Source of the DNA: Caulobacterales bacterium
GTDB taxonomy: Bacteria > Pseudomonadota > Alphaproteobacteria > Caulobacterales > Caulobacteraceae
DNA length: 40,224 nt
NCBI GenBank assembly: GCA_947475655.1
Contig: CANJOB010000007.1
Span: forward strand, 1-40,224
Direction of reading: 5' to 3'
Within the stretch, counting starts at the first letter, position 1; each line of letters opens with the position of its first letter. The position numbers were made by a program, and so were the translations under genes. This document shows, one piece after another, positions 8,520 through 16,767 of the stretch. Under the pieces are notes generated by a model. That model was given only the letters and a program-made list of their open reading frames with translations, was not told where the DNA came from and did not search any database.

Positions 8520-9206
8520 TCAAGGCTCCAGCCGATACCCGCCCGGCTCGGTGATCAGCAGCTTGGCGTGCGCGGGGTCGGGTTCGATTTTCTGGCGCAG
8601 GCGGTAGACGTGGGTCTCCAGCGTATGGGTCGTCACCCCGGCGTTGTAGCCCCACACCTCGGCCAGCAGCTCCTCGCGCGTCACCGGCTTCTCGCCGGCG
8701 CGGTAGAGGTATTTGAGGATGCTGGTTTCCTTCTCCGTCAGCCGGATCTTGCCGCCCTTGTCGTCCAGCAACTGCTTGGCCGAGGGGCGGAAGACGTAGG
8801 GCCCGATGCGGAACAGGGCGTCCTCGCTCGCCTCGTGGCTGCGCAGCTGGGCGCGGATGCGGGCCAGCAGCACCCCGAAGCGGAAGGGTTTGGTGACATA
8901 GTCGTTGGCGCCGGCGTCGAGGCCGAGAATGGCGTCGGAGTCGGAGGCCGCCGCGGTGAGCATGATGATCGGCGCCGCCGTGCCGCCCTTGCGCATCAGG
9001 CGGCAGGCCTCTCGCCCGTCCATGTCCGGCAGGTCGACGTCGAGCAGAATCAGGTCGGGCCGCATCTCGCGCGCCATCTTGATCCCCTCGGCGGCGGTGC
9101 TGGCCTCCTTGGCCTCGAACTCCTCGTGCAGCTGGAGCTGCTCGGCCAGGGCGCCGCGCAGGTCGGCGTCGTCGTCGATGATCAGAAGGGTCTTGCGCTG
9201 GGCCAT
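8520..9206 (-). CDS. OmpR-family response regulator, orphan
   Basis: 228 residues: a receiver domain (about 5-120) with acidic DDD at 11-13, phosphoacceptor Asp56 in LLDVDLPDMDG, Thr84 and Lys106 (TKPF), then a winged-helix DNA-binding domain (about 130-228) with RLTEKETSILKYL, REELLAEVWGY and THTLETHVYRLRQKI. It should bind DNA as a phosphorylation-controlled dimer. No histidine kinase is in the window, so its partner is unknown. The start ATG at 9206 follows a purine-poor leader; it is divergent from the L,D-transpeptidase gene 48 bases away, so it may control that gene. I do not recognise a specific named regulator. Confidence 0.9.
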   Translation of the reverse strand: MAQRKTLLIIDDDADLRGALAEQLQLHEEFEAKEASTAAEGIKMAREMRPDLILLDVDLPDMDGREACRLMRKGGTAAPIIMLTAAASDSDAILGLDAGANDYVTKPFRFGVLLARIRAQLRSHEASEDALFRIGPYVFRPSAKQLLDDKGGKIRLTEKETSILKYLYRAGEKPVTREELLAEVWGYNAGVTTHTLETHVYRLRQKIEPDPAHAKLLITEPGGYRLEP

Positions 9207-9254
9207 GGGGGGAGCATGCACTAAAGGAAGGGGCCGGGCCAAGCGGAGGCGACC

Positions 9255-9761
9255 ATGATCTTCACCGCCCTGTCGGATGGGCGCTTTCTGTTGCCGCAGG
9301 CCGAGACGCGCTGCGCGCTTGGGCGCAGCGGCGTGATCGAGGCGGCGGCCAAGCGCGAGGGCGACGGTTTTGCGCCCCTGGGCGACTGGCCAATCCGCCG
9401 GCTGCTGTACCGGCCGGACAGGGGCAAGCCGCCGACCGCCCTGGAGGCCCAGCCGATCGGCCCCGACGACGGCTGGTGCGACGATCCCGGCGACACCGCC
9501 TACAACCGCCCGGTCTGCCTGCCCTATCCGGCCAGCGCCGAGGTGATGTGGCGCGACGACGGGCTGTACGATCTGGTGGTGGTGTTGGGCCACAACGACG
9601 ACCCGCCGGTGGCGCGGATGGGTTCGGCCATCTTCCTGCACCTGGCCAAGCCGGGCTACGCGCCGACCGAGGGCTGCGTGGCGCTGTGCCGCCCGGATAT
9701 GGAAACCCTACTCGGTCAGGTCCGTCCGGGCGACGTGCTGCGTATCGCGCGCGCCGAATAG
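9255..9761 (+). CDS. YkuD-type L,D-transpeptidase family protein
   Basis: 168 residues forming little more than one YkuD catalytic domain. The active-site signature is complete: VLGHNDD at 111-116, [16 protein letters not shown] at 129-144 with catalytic His129 and Cys141. These enzymes make 3-3 cross-links in peptidoglycan or attach proteins to it. No signal peptide is apparent at the N-terminus ([15 protein letters not shown]), which is common for this compact subgroup but leaves export unexplained. Its 3' end overlaps the convergent YggS-like gene by 54 bases. It is divergent from the OmpR-type regulator. Confidence 0.85.
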   Translation: MIFTALSDGRFLLPQAETRCALGRSGVIEAAAKREGDGFAPLGDWPIRRLLYRPDRGKPPTALEAQPIGPDDGWCDDPGDTAYNRPVCLPYPASAEVMWRDDGLYDLVVVLGHNDDPPVARMGSAIFLHLAKPGYAPTEGCVALCRPDMETLLGQVRPGDVLRIARAE

Positions 9762-10391
9762 GGCGCTGCCGACCCGCACCGAGGTGGCGCCGCAGGCCAC
9801 CGCCGTCTCGAAGTCGCCGCTCATGCCCATCGAGAGTTTTTCCAGCCCGTTGGCGGCGGCGATCTGCGCCAGCAGGGTGAAGTACGGCGCGGGGGGTTCT
9901 TCGGCCGGCGGAATGGCCATCAAGCCTTCGATCTCCAGCCCCTGCGACCGGCACAGCGCGACCAGGGCGTCGGCGTCCTTCGGCAGGATTCCGGCCTTCT
10001 GCGGCTCGGCTCCCGTGTTGACCTGCACGAACAGCCGCGGCGAGACGCCTGTACGGTCAACTTCCGCCGCGATGGCGCGGACCAGCTTTTCTCGGTCGAC
10101 CGTTTCGATCGCGTCAAACAGGGCGAAGGCGTCGCGCACCTTGTTGGTCTGCAGCGGGCCGATCAGGCGCAGCTCCAGGTCGGGGCGCGAGGGCTTCACG
10201 GAAGCCCAGCGGGTTTGCGCCTCCTGCACCCGGTTCTCGCCGAACACCTCCTGGCCCTCGGCCAGAACGGCGGCGACCGCGTCCCAAGGCTGTTGCTTGC
10301 TGACCGCCACCAGGGTCACATCTGCCGGGTCGCGGCCGGCGGCCAGGGCGGCGCGTTCGATGCGGGTCAGTATTTGCGCGCGCGCGGTCAT
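9708..10391 (-). CDS. YggS/PLPBP family pyridoxal-phosphate homeostasis protein
   Basis: 227 residues of the fold-type III PLP-binding protein family (YggS, ProSC). The cofactor lysine is K32 in [16 protein letters not shown] at 51-58, [10 protein letters not shown]-type [16 protein letters not shown] and MSGDFETAV / VRVGSALFG complete the signature. The family has no known enzymatic reaction and maintains free PLP and amino-acid pools. The last 18 codons overlap the end of the L,D-transpeptidase gene on the other strand. No good Shine-Dalgarno precedes the ATG at 10389-10391; the divergent ThiE-like gene starts only 18 bases away. Confidence 0.92.
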   Translation of the reverse strand: MTARAQILTRIERAALAAGRDPADVTLVAVSKQQPWDAVAAVLAEGQEVFGENRVQEAQTRWASVKPSRPDLELRLIGPLQTNKVRDAFALFDAIETVDREKLVRAIAAEVDRTGVSPRLFVQVNTGAEPQKAGILPKDADALVALCRSQGLEIEGLMAIPPAEEPPAPYFTLLAQIAAANGLEKLSMGMSGDFETAVACGATSVRVGSALFGARDTQHVARTDLTE

Positions 10392-10409
10392 GAGTTGAGG
10401 AAACAGCCC

Positions 10410-11015
10410 TTGCAGGAACAGACGGCGCTGCAGCGCGCGGCGCGGAGGTTAGGCGCAAGGCGGCCGGGGAAAAAGGCCATTCCCACCCTGCTGGCCTTCA
10501 CCGATCCCGACCGCAGCGGCGATATCCTTGAGCTAGCGGCGCGGCTGCCGCGCGGATCGGCCCTGATCTATCGCGCCTTCGGGGCGGCGGACGCGCAGGC
10601 CGTGGCGTGGCGGCTGCGGCGCATCACCTGGCGGCGCGGGGTGTTGCTGTTGATCGGCGCGGACGAGGGCCTGGCCCAGCGGGTAAAGGCCGACGGCCTG
10701 CATCTGCCGGAGCGACTGGCTCACCGCCTGCCGTATGTGACCCGAGCGGTCACGGTCGCGGCCCACTCCCCGGCGGCGGCGCGGCGCGCCCTGGCGCGGG
10801 GGGCGGACGCGGTGGTGCTTTCCCCCGCACTGTCCAGCGACAGCCCGTCGGCCGGCAAGCCGATCGGCGTGCTCAGGTTGGCGGGGATCGTGCGGGGATT
10901 AAGCGGACCGGCCTATGCCCTGGGCGGGATCGACGGATCAAACGCGCGGCGCGTGGGGGCGACCGGGGTCGCGGGCCTGGCGGCGGTGGGGGCGTTTGCG
11001 GCGCTTAGAACTTGA
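10410..11015 (+). CDS. ThiE/TenI-like thiamine phosphate synthase family protein
   Basis: 201 residues with a TIM-barrel pattern of the thiamine monophosphate synthase/TenI family: LLAFTDPDRSGD, VKADGLHLPE, TVAAHSPAAARRALARGADAV, VVLSPALSS and GPAYALGGI. True ThiE joins the pyrimidine and thiazole moieties of thiamine; TenI-type relatives aromatise thiazole or are uncharacterised. The match is partial and no other thi gene is nearby, so enzymatic ThiE activity is uncertain. The start is fixed by GAGGAAA at 10397-10403, six bases before a TTG at 10410; no suitable ATG exists. It ends 11 bases inside the convergent ntrZ-like gene. Confidence 0.75.
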   Translation: MQEQTALQRAARRLGARRPGKKAIPTLLAFTDPDRSGDILELAARLPRGSALIYRAFGAADAQAVAWRLRRITWRRGVLLLIGADEGLAQRVKADGLHLPERLAHRLPYVTRAVTVAAHSPAAARRALARGADAVVLSPALSSDSPSAGKPIGVLRLAGIVRGLSGPAYALGGIDGSNARRVGATGVAGLAAVGAFAALRT

Positions 11016-11421
11016 ACGCCGTTTCCAGGCGCACGCGGGGCGCCACTTCCTGGATCGGCTGGTTCTTGCGGGTCATGAAGCGGGGATCGGTCTCGCCCAG
11101 GCTGACCGCGCCGCCAACTCGAAGGCTGGGGGTCAGCTTGAAGAAGGCGCCGGCGCGGATGTCTTCCAGCTTCATGTCGCGGTCGACCGGCTGGTCGAGG
11201 TCCAGCTTCAGGCCCCAGCGGCCCTTGGTGGCGTCGAACTGCAGGGTGCTCTTGGCCGCCGGCGAGAACTGGGCTGACTGCGGGTTGAAATCGCCGCGGA
11301 CGTTGAAGCCGTTGGTGGTCTTGGCGGCGAGCTGGACCGGCTGGGCATAGGCTGCCGCGCCCGATCCGAGAAGGATCAGGAGGCCCAAAGCCAGCGAGGT
11401 CTTGCCCGTCCGGGTCACCAT
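11005..11421 (-). CDS. ntrZ: NtrZ-like periplasmic regulatory protein
   Basis: 138 residues with a clear signal peptide (MVTRTGK, hydrophobic core, AAAYAQ cleavage near residue 26) and a small beta-rich periplasmic domain: GRWGLKLDLDQPV, AGAFFKLTPSLRVGGAVSLG and the C-terminal PRVRLETAFKF. This pattern matches the NtrZ family, described in Caulobacter crescentus as a periplasmic modulator of the NtrY sensor kinase. NtrY and NtrX are not in this window. The ATG at 11419-11421 is chosen; a TTG three codons upstream has no ribosome-binding site. The beta-barrel-like ending (alternating residues, terminal Phe) leaves an outer-membrane protein as an alternative. Confidence 0.72.
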   Translation of the reverse strand: MVTRTGKTSLALGLLILLGSGAAAYAQPVQLAAKTTNGFNVRGDFNPQSAQFSPAAKSTLQFDATKGRWGLKLDLDQPVDRDMKLEDIRAGAFFKLTPSLRVGGAVSLGETDPRFMTRKNQPIQEVAPRVRLETAFKF

Positions 11422-11705
11422 CGTCTCCAAATAGGCGGGGACACGCGCTTTCGCACGCTACAGCCGCTCCGAGATAAACGGCGCCGTAGTCCCAAGGTCA
11501 ACTCCGGCTGGGTCTTTTGGATGCAATTGCCCGGATTCCGACAGCGCCTGTGGCGTGAAGGTCACGAACCGCACAACCGGAGCGGCCGCGCTTGCCCTTA
11601 AGGCGGCCCGGCCACAAGGCCGCCACTAAAAAAGCGCCTTGGATGCGGGCGGCGGCCTGTTATAGACCGCTTGGCCGGGGGAATACCTGAGCAGTGGAGC
11701 GAAGA
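11422..11705. other. Divergent intergenic region, ntrZ-like / DUF3576
   Basis: 284 bases that must hold the promoters of both flanking genes. The only structure I see is a hairpin with arms GGCGGCC (11602-11608) and GGCCGCC (11618-11624) and a 9-base loop, with an A-run after it on the plus strand, so it is not an intrinsic terminator in that direction. No recognisable operator or RNA gene was found. Confidence 0.4.
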
Positions 11706-12182
11706 ATGGCGTTGGAGCGTGGGCGTTTAAAGCAAGTTGTGCGGATCGCCGTCCTTGGCCTGTTCCTGGTCGGCCTGACCGCCTGCGGCACCACGCGGCG
11801 GCTGCTGGGCCGCGATGAGAACGCGCCGTCGCGGGTCGCCGAAGCCCCGGCCGGCTCGATCGGCGTCAACGGCTTCCTGTGGCGGGCGACGCTCGACACT
11901 CTGTCGTTTATGCCGCTGGTGTCCGCCGACCCCTACGGCGGTGTGATCATCACCGACTGGTACGCCAACCCGAAGGTTCCGGGCGAGCGCTTCAAGGCCA
12001 CGGCCTACATCCTGGATTCGCGCCTGCGCGCCGACGGCCTGAACGTCGCCGTCAACAAGCAGGTGCGCGACGCCGCCGGCGCCTGGGTCGACGCGCCCCT
12101 GGCCGAACAGACCGAGACGGATATCGAGAACGCCATCCTGACGCGCGCGCGTCAGCTGCGCCTGTCCAACATCGGCAACTAG
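11706..12182 (+). CDS. DUF3576 domain lipoprotein
   Basis: 158 residues with a lipoprotein signal: charged start, hydrophobic stretch and lipobox LTAC with Cys27. The body ([52 protein letters not shown]) is the DUF3576 domain, conserved across alphaproteobacteria and usually found just before leuS, as here. The function is unknown; an outer-membrane or periplasmic-facing anchor is expected after LolA transport. The start ATG at 11706 has GGAG six bases upstream. leuS begins 10 bases after its stop, so the two are probably co-transcribed. Confidence 0.88.
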   Translation: MALERGRLKQVVRIAVLGLFLVGLTACGTTRRLLGRDENAPSRVAEAPAGSIGVNGFLWRATLDTLSFMPLVSADPYGGVIITDWYANPKVPGERFKATAYILDSRLRADGLNVAVNKQVRDAAGAWVDAPLAEQTETDIENAILTRARQLRLSNIGN

Positions 12183-12192
12183 GGACCGCCTC

Positions 12193-14748
12193 ATGGCGGC
12201 CTACGTCCCGAGCCAGGTAGAGCCCCGGTGGCGCGCCGCCTGGGAGACCGCCGACGCGTTCCGCGCCGGCGCCGGCGATGACGGCCGCCCCAAATACTAC
12301 GTGCTGGAGATGTTCCCCTATCCGTCGGGGCGCATCCACATGGGCCACGTGCGCAACTACGCCATGGGCGACGTGGTGGCCCGCTTCAAACGCGCGCGCG
12401 GATTTTCCGTGCTGCACCCGATGGGCTGGGACGCCTTCGGCATGCCGGCCGAGAACGCGGCCATGGAACGCGGCGTCCACCCCAAGGGCTGGACCTACGA
12501 CAACATCGCCGCCATGCGGGCCGAGCTGAAAGCTTTAGGCCTTTCGATCGACTGGTCGCGCGAGTTCGCCACCTGCGATCCGTCCTACTACGGCAAGCAG
12601 CAGGCTTGGTTCCTCAAGCTGATGGAACGCGGCCTGGTCTATCGCCGCGAAGCCAACGTCAACTGGGACCCGGTCGACATGACCGTCCTGGCCAACGAGC
12701 AGGTGATCGACGGCCGCGGCTGGCGCTCCGGCGCGGTGGTCGAGAAGAAGAAGCTGACGCAGTGGTTCCTGCGCATCACATCTTACGCCGACGCCCTGAT
12801 CGAAGGCCTCAAGACCCTGGAAGGCCGTTGGCCGGACAAGGTGCGGCTGATGCAGGAGAACTGGATCGGCCGGTCGAAGGGCCTGCAGATGACCTTCGAT
12901 TTCGCCGGCGCGGCGCCGGCGGGATTTGAAAACGGCGTTGAGGTCTACACCACCCGCCCCGACACCCTGTTCGGCGCTTCGTTCCTGGCCATCGCCACCG
13001 ACCACCCGCTGGCCGAGAGCCTGAAGGGCGATCCAAAGGTCGCCGCCTTCATCGCCGAATGCAAAAAGGGCGGATCGACCGAGGCCGACATCGAGGCCGG
13101 CGAGAAGCTGGGCCTGGACACCGGCTTGGCCGTCGCCCACCCGTTCGAGCCGGGTAAGTCGCTGCCGGTCTGGATCGCCAATTTCGTGCTGATGGACTAC
13201 GGCACAGGCGCCATTTTCGGCTGCCCGGCGCACGACCAGCGCGACCTGGATTTCTCGCGCAAATACGGCCTGGCGGTGAAGCCGGTGGTGCTGCCGCCGG
13301 GGGCGGACCCGGCCGCGTTCGACGTCGGGACCGAGGCCTACACCGGGGCGGGGACGATCTATCACTCCGACTTCCTCAACGGCCTGAGCATCGAGGCGGC
13401 CAAGGCCGAGGCGATCTCGCGCATAGAGGCCATGGGTAGGGGCGAGGGCGCCACGGTCTATCGCCTGCGCGACTGGGGCGTCTCGCGCCAGCGCTACTGG
13501 GGCTGCCCGATCCCGGTGATCCACTGCGGCAAGTGCGGCGTGGTCCCTGTGCCGGCCGACCAACTGCCGGTGATCCTGCCCGACGACGTCACCTTCGATA
13601 AGCCGGGCAACCCGCTGCTGCGCCATCCGACCTGGCGTCATGTGGCCTGCCCGTCCTGCGGCGGGGAAGCCAGCCGCGAGACCGACACGCTGGACACCTT
13701 CGTCGACAGCAGCTGGTACTTCGCCCGTTTCGCCAACCCGGACGCGGCCGAGCCGGTCGACAAGGCCGCCGCCGACCACTGGCTGGCGGTCGACCAGTAC
13801 ATCGGCGGGGTCGAGCACGCGGTGCTGCACCTGCTGTACGCCCGTTTCATCACGCGCGCTCTCAAAGACGTCGGGCTGCTGTCGGTGGAGGAGCCGTTCG
13901 CCGGCCTGTTCACCCAAGGCATGGTTACCCACGAGACCTACCGCGCCGCCAACGGCGAATGGGTTGAGCCGGGCCAAGTCACCCTGGTGGCGGAGAACAA
14001 CAAACGCCGGGCGATCCTGACCGACACCGGCGAGGACCTCATTCTGGGCGACATCGAGAAGATGTCGAAGAGCAAGAAGAACGTCGTGGCACCGGAAGCG
14101 ATCTTCGCCGCCTACGGCGTCGACGCCGCGCGCCTGTTCGTCATGTCCGACAGCCCGCCCGAGCGCGACGTGCAATGGACCACCGGCGGGGTCGAGGGCG
14201 CCAGCCGCTTCGTCTCCCGCGTCTGGGCCGAGTTCGACGCCCCCGCAGGCGATGAGGGTTCCGCCGACGAGGCCCTGGCCCTCCGCCAGGCGGCGCACCG
14301 GCTGATCGACAGCGTCACCGACGGCATCGAGGGTTTCCGCTTCAACTCGGCCATCGCCAAGCTCTACGCCTTCCTCAACACCCTGAAGGCCAGCAAGGCC
14401 GGCGGCGCGGCGCGGCGGGAATCCCTGTCGATCCTGGCCCGGCTGATCGCGCCCTTCACCCCGCACCTGGCCGAGCAGTGCTGGGCCAAGCTGGGCGAGG
14501 CCGGCATGATCTGCGACGCCGCCTGGCCCGTGGCCGATCCGGCCCTGACCGCCCAGGATGAGGCGGTGCTGCCGGTGCAGGTCAACGGCAAGCGCCGCGG
14601 CGAGATTCGCGCGCCGGTCGGCGCCTCTTCGGCGGATGTGGAAAAAATCGCTCTGGCGGACGCCAACGTTGCGGCGCACCTTGAGGGCCTCACCCTTCGC
14701 AAGGTGATCGTGGTCCAGGACCGCATCGTCAACATCGTGGCCAACTAG
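12193..14748 (+). CDS. leuS: Leucyl-tRNA synthetase
   Basis: 851-residue class I synthetase that charges tRNA-Leu in the cytoplasm. HMGH (class I HIGH equivalent) is at 49-52 and KMSKS at 623-627; in between lie the CP1 editing domain ([38 protein letters not shown] split across it) and the zinc-type CGKCG...CPSCGG segment. The C-terminus has the anticodon-binding domain and the [16 protein letters not shown] motif. The length is normal for bacterial LeuRS. lptE starts on the base after its stop codon, and holA follows, the usual leuS-lptE-holA order. Confidence 0.97.
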   Translation: MAAYVPSQVEPRWRAAWETADAFRAGAGDDGRPKYYVLEMFPYPSGRIHMGHVRNYAMGDVVARFKRARGFSVLHPMGWDAFGMPAENAAMERGVHPKGWTYDNIAAMRAELKALGLSIDWSREFATCDPSYYGKQQAWFLKLMERGLVYRREANVNWDPVDMTVLANEQVIDGRGWRSGAVVEKKKLTQWFLRITSYADALIEGLKTLEGRWPDKVRLMQENWIGRSKGLQMTFDFAGAAPAGFENGVEVYTTRPDTLFGASFLAIATDHPLAESLKGDPKVAAFIAECKKGGSTEADIEAGEKLGLDTGLAVAHPFEPGKSLPVWIANFVLMDYGTGAIFGCPAHDQRDLDFSRKYGLAVKPVVLPPGADPAAFDVGTEAYTGAGTIYHSDFLNGLSIEAAKAEAISRIEAMGRGEGATVYRLRDWGVSRQRYWGCPIPVIHCGKCGVVPVPADQLPVILPDDVTFDKPGNPLLRHPTWRHVACPSCGGEASRETDTLDTFVDSSWYFARFANPDAAEPVDKAAADHWLAVDQYIGGVEHAVLHLLYARFITRALKDVGLLSVEEPFAGLFTQGMVTHETYRAANGEWVEPGQVTLVAENNKRRAILTDTGEDLILGDIEKMSKSKKNVVAPEAIFAAYGVDAARLFVMSDSPPERDVQWTTGGVEGASRFVSRVWAEFDAPAGDEGSADEALALRQAAHRLIDSVTDGIEGFRFNSAIAKLYAFLNTLKASKAGGAARRESLSILARLIAPFTPHLAEQCWAKLGEAGMICDAAWPVADPALTAQDEAVLPVQVNGKRRGEIRAPVGASSADVEKIALADANVAAHLEGLTLRKVIVVQDRIVNIVAN

Positions 14749-15252
14749 ATGACCAGACTCGCCCTGACCGTTCCCGCCCTGCTGACCGCCGCCGCCTTGG
14801 CTCTGGTCGGCTGCGGATTCACCCCGCTCTACGCCACACCGGGGATCAATTCCGACCTGGCGGCGGTCAGCGTGGTCGCGCCGCAGGGCCGCTCGGGCTT
14901 CCTGCTGCGGCAATCGCTGGACGACGCCTTCGGCCACAATCCGGCTCTGGCCCCGGCCTATCGCCTGACCATGACCTATGACGAGACCAAGATTCCGCGC
15001 GGGGTTCGGGTCGACAACGTCGCCAACCGCTACGAGCTGGTGCTGACGGTGAACTACACCCTGACCACGGCGACCGGCGCGCCGGCGCGACAGGGCCGGG
15101 TGCGCAGCTCGGTCACCTACGATTCCGCCGACCAGCCCGACGCCTCCATCGCCGCCGAACAGGACGGCCAGGAGCGCGCCGCCGCCGAGGCCGCGCGGCA
15201 GATCCAGCTCGAGCTGGCCGTCTGGATGGCCAACCGGCGCTCGCCAGCCTAG
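14749..15252 (+). CDS. lptE: LPS-assembly lipoprotein LptE
   Basis: 167 residues with a type II signal ending in LVGC (Cys22), followed by GFTPLYATPG, the typical LptE opening. LptE is the outer-membrane lipoprotein that plugs the LptD barrel and completes lipopolysaccharide insertion. The ATG immediately follows the leuS stop codon, so translation is coupled. Bacterial LptE proteins diverge greatly; the assignment rests on the lipobox, length, GCGFTPLY motif and the leuS-lptE-holA context. The stop codon lies at the foot of a long hairpin belonging to a repeat element. Confidence 0.9.
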   Translation: MTRLALTVPALLTAAALALVGCGFTPLYATPGINSDLAAVSVVAPQGRSGFLLRQSLDDAFGHNPALAPAYRLTMTYDETKIPRGVRVDNVANRYELVLTVNYTLTTATGAPARQGRVRSSVTYDSADQPDASIAAEQDGQERAAAEAARQIQLELAVWMANRRSPA

Positions 15253-15300
15253 GGCGTGGCGGCCGAAAGTGGACACCGGTTTCGGCGCCCGCCACGCCCT
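15251..15300 (+). repeat. Palindromic repeat family, copy 1 (lptE-holA gap)
   Basis: A long stem-loop beginning in the lptE stop codon. Outer stem AGGGCGTGGCGG (15251-15262) pairs with CCGCCACGCCCT (ending 15300; its first two bases at 15289-15290), inner stem CCGAAA (15263-15268) with TTTCGG (15280-15285), with an 11-base loop and a 3-base bulge. The 29-base core at 15263-15291 recurs in reverse orientation at 34982-35010 with one mismatch, while the outer stem differs but still pairs. No T-tract follows, so it is not a canonical terminator. Confidence 0.75.
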
Positions 15301-15312
15301 ATTTCTGGAGAC

Positions 15313-15359
15313 AGAGCCTTGTTGTCTGTTTCAGACTGCATCTGAAACAGGAAGGCTCT
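15313..15359 (+). promoter_or_regulatory. Long hairpin covering the holA ribosome-binding site
   Basis: Inner stem TGTTTCAGA (15327-15335) / TCTGAAACA (15341-15349) with loop CTGCA, and outer stem AGAGCCTT (15313-15320) / AAGGCTCT (15352-15359), separated by a small asymmetric internal loop. All 17 base pairs are perfect. The Shine-Dalgarno AGGAAGG (15349-15355) lies in the 3' arm and the structure ends one base before the holA ATG. In RNA it would hide the site, so holA may depend on ribosomes arriving from lptE or on a factor that opens the stem. It may instead be the second half of the repeat element just upstream, or a DNA operator. Confidence 0.65.
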
Positions 15360-15360
15360 G

Positions 15361-16419
15361 ATGATCATTACTCGCCGCCCGGACATCGAGCGGTTCCTGA
15401 AAAGCCCCGACAGCGGGATACGCGCCGTCCTGTTCTACGGCCGCGACGCCGGGATGGTGCGCGAGCGCGCCGATATGCTGGCGAAGAAGATCGTCGCCGA
15501 CCCGGACGACCCGTTCGACGTCTCGGCCCTGACCAACAGCGACGCGGAAAGCGAGGGGACGCTGGAGAGCGCGCTTTCGGCCCAGTCCATGACCGGCGGA
15601 CGGCGGCTGGTCCGCCTAAGTCTGATCGGCGAGAAGGGCGGCGCCGACCGGGCCGCGGCGGCGGCCATCACCGCCCACGCCAATGGCGAACTCAATCCCG
15701 ATGCCTTCTTCCTGATCGAGGCGGGAAATCTTGGCCGCGACAGCGCCCTGCGCAAGGCTGCGGAGGCGCGCGGGATCGAGAAGGTCTGCGTGGTGATGCC
15801 GGCCTACGAGGACGAGCCGGGCGACGTGGCCCGGCTGATCCGCGAGGGTCTGGCCGCCGACAAGGTGTCCCTGACCAACGACGCGGTGACCCTGCTGGTC
15901 GAGCGCCTGCCGCGCGACCGCGGCGTGGCCCGGCAGGAGATCGAGCGCCTGGCCCTGTTCCTGGGCCCCGGCAGCGGAGCCCAGGGCGACGCCAGCCTGC
16001 TGACCGCCTTCTTCGGCGTCGAGCCGGAAGCCTCGCTTTCGGAAGCGGCCAACGACGCCTTCGGGGGCCGGCTGGCGGCCGCGCAGGGACATCTGCGCCG
16101 GGCGCGGGCGGAGGGCGAGGGCGGCCCGGCCACGGTGCGCGCGGCGGGCATGCACCTGGCCAAGCTGCGCAAGGCCCTGACCCTGATGGCCGGCGGGACC
16201 GACGCAACGGCGGCGGCCAAGGCGGTCGGGGTGTTCTGGAAGACCGAGAAGGAATTCCTGCGCCAGGCCCGCGCCTGGTCCCTGGCCGAACTCGACAAAC
16301 TGCAGCCGCAGGTGCTGGCGGCCGACCGGGCCTGCAAGACCGCCGGCGCCCCCGACGACCTGATCGCCGAGCGGCTGGTGCTGACCATCGCCGGGCGCGC
16401 ACGCGCCCTTCGTCTTTAG
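15361..16419 (+). CDS. holA: DNA polymerase III subunit delta (clamp loader)
   Basis: 352 residues. HolA opens the beta sliding clamp within the clamp-loader complex. Seen are the N-terminal LFYGRDAGMVRERADMLAKKI, a degenerate AAA+ fold, and VSLTNDAVTLLVERLPRDRGVARQEIERLALF in the middle, typical of delta; the C-terminal helical collar follows (KTEKEFLRQARAWSLAELDKL). It follows lptE after 108 bases filled by palindromic structures. With dnaQ at 30909 it is one of two replisome subunits encoded here. The start ATG at 15361 has AGGAAGG at a 5-base spacing, but within a stable hairpin. Confidence 0.92.
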   Translation: MIITRRPDIERFLKSPDSGIRAVLFYGRDAGMVRERADMLAKKIVADPDDPFDVSALTNSDAESEGTLESALSAQSMTGGRRLVRLSLIGEKGGADRAAAAAITAHANGELNPDAFFLIEAGNLGRDSALRKAAEARGIEKVCVVMPAYEDEPGDVARLIREGLAADKVSLTNDAVTLLVERLPRDRGVARQEIERLALFLGPGSGAQGDASLLTAFFGVEPEASLSEAANDAFGGRLAAAQGHLRRARAEGEGGPATVRAAGMHLAKLRKALTLMAGGTDATAAAKAVGVFWKTEKEFLRQARAWSLAELDKLQPQVLAADRACKTAGAPDDLIAERLVLTIAGRARALRL

Positions 16420-16515
16420 AAGGCTTCGCGTAAGGGCGCTGAAACTGTAGGGCGCTTGGCCTTTGCGACCATTGGCGCTATCAGCGCCGCTTCTTCTCTC
16501 TGGAAGCCTTCACTG

Positions 16516-16767
16516 ATGTCCGACCTGCCCGACCGCCTGTCGACCAACCCCGACAGCCCCTATTACGACGCCGCCCTGCTGGAACGCGGCGTGGGCGTGC
16601 GCTTCAAGGGCGTCGACAAGCAGAACGTCGACGAATACTGCGTCAGCGAGGGTTGGGTGCGGCTGGCGGTGGGCAAGGCGGTCGACCGCAAGGGCAACGC
16701 CATGACCGTCAAGCTGCAGGGCGCGGTCGAACCCTATCTGCGCAACGATCCGGCGGAAGAAAGCTAG
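16516..16767 (+). CDS. DUF3126 family protein
   Basis: 83 residues: FKGVDKQNVDEYCVSEGWVRLAVGKAVDRKGNAMTVKLQGAVEPYL, given here as FKGVDKQNVDEY, GWVRLAVGKAVDRKG and MTVKLQGAVEPYL, matches DUF3126, a small alphaproteobacterial family of unknown function. No export signal or membrane segment. The ATG at 16516 (GGAAG 9 bases upstream) is preferred to an upstream in-frame TTG. Its stop codon touches the stop codon of the convergent parB with no base in between, so the two transcripts must overlap or share a terminator. Confidence 0.88.
   Translation: MSDLPDRLSTNPDSPYYDAALLERGVGVRFKGVDKQNVDEYCVSEGWVRLAVGKAVDRKGNAMTVKLQGAVEPYLRNDPAEES

Noticed and set aside
12535-15276. A 913-codon open frame on the minus strand opposite leuS and lptE
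   Set aside because: Shadow of GC-rich third positions; no recognisable motif, while leuS and lptE are unambiguous.
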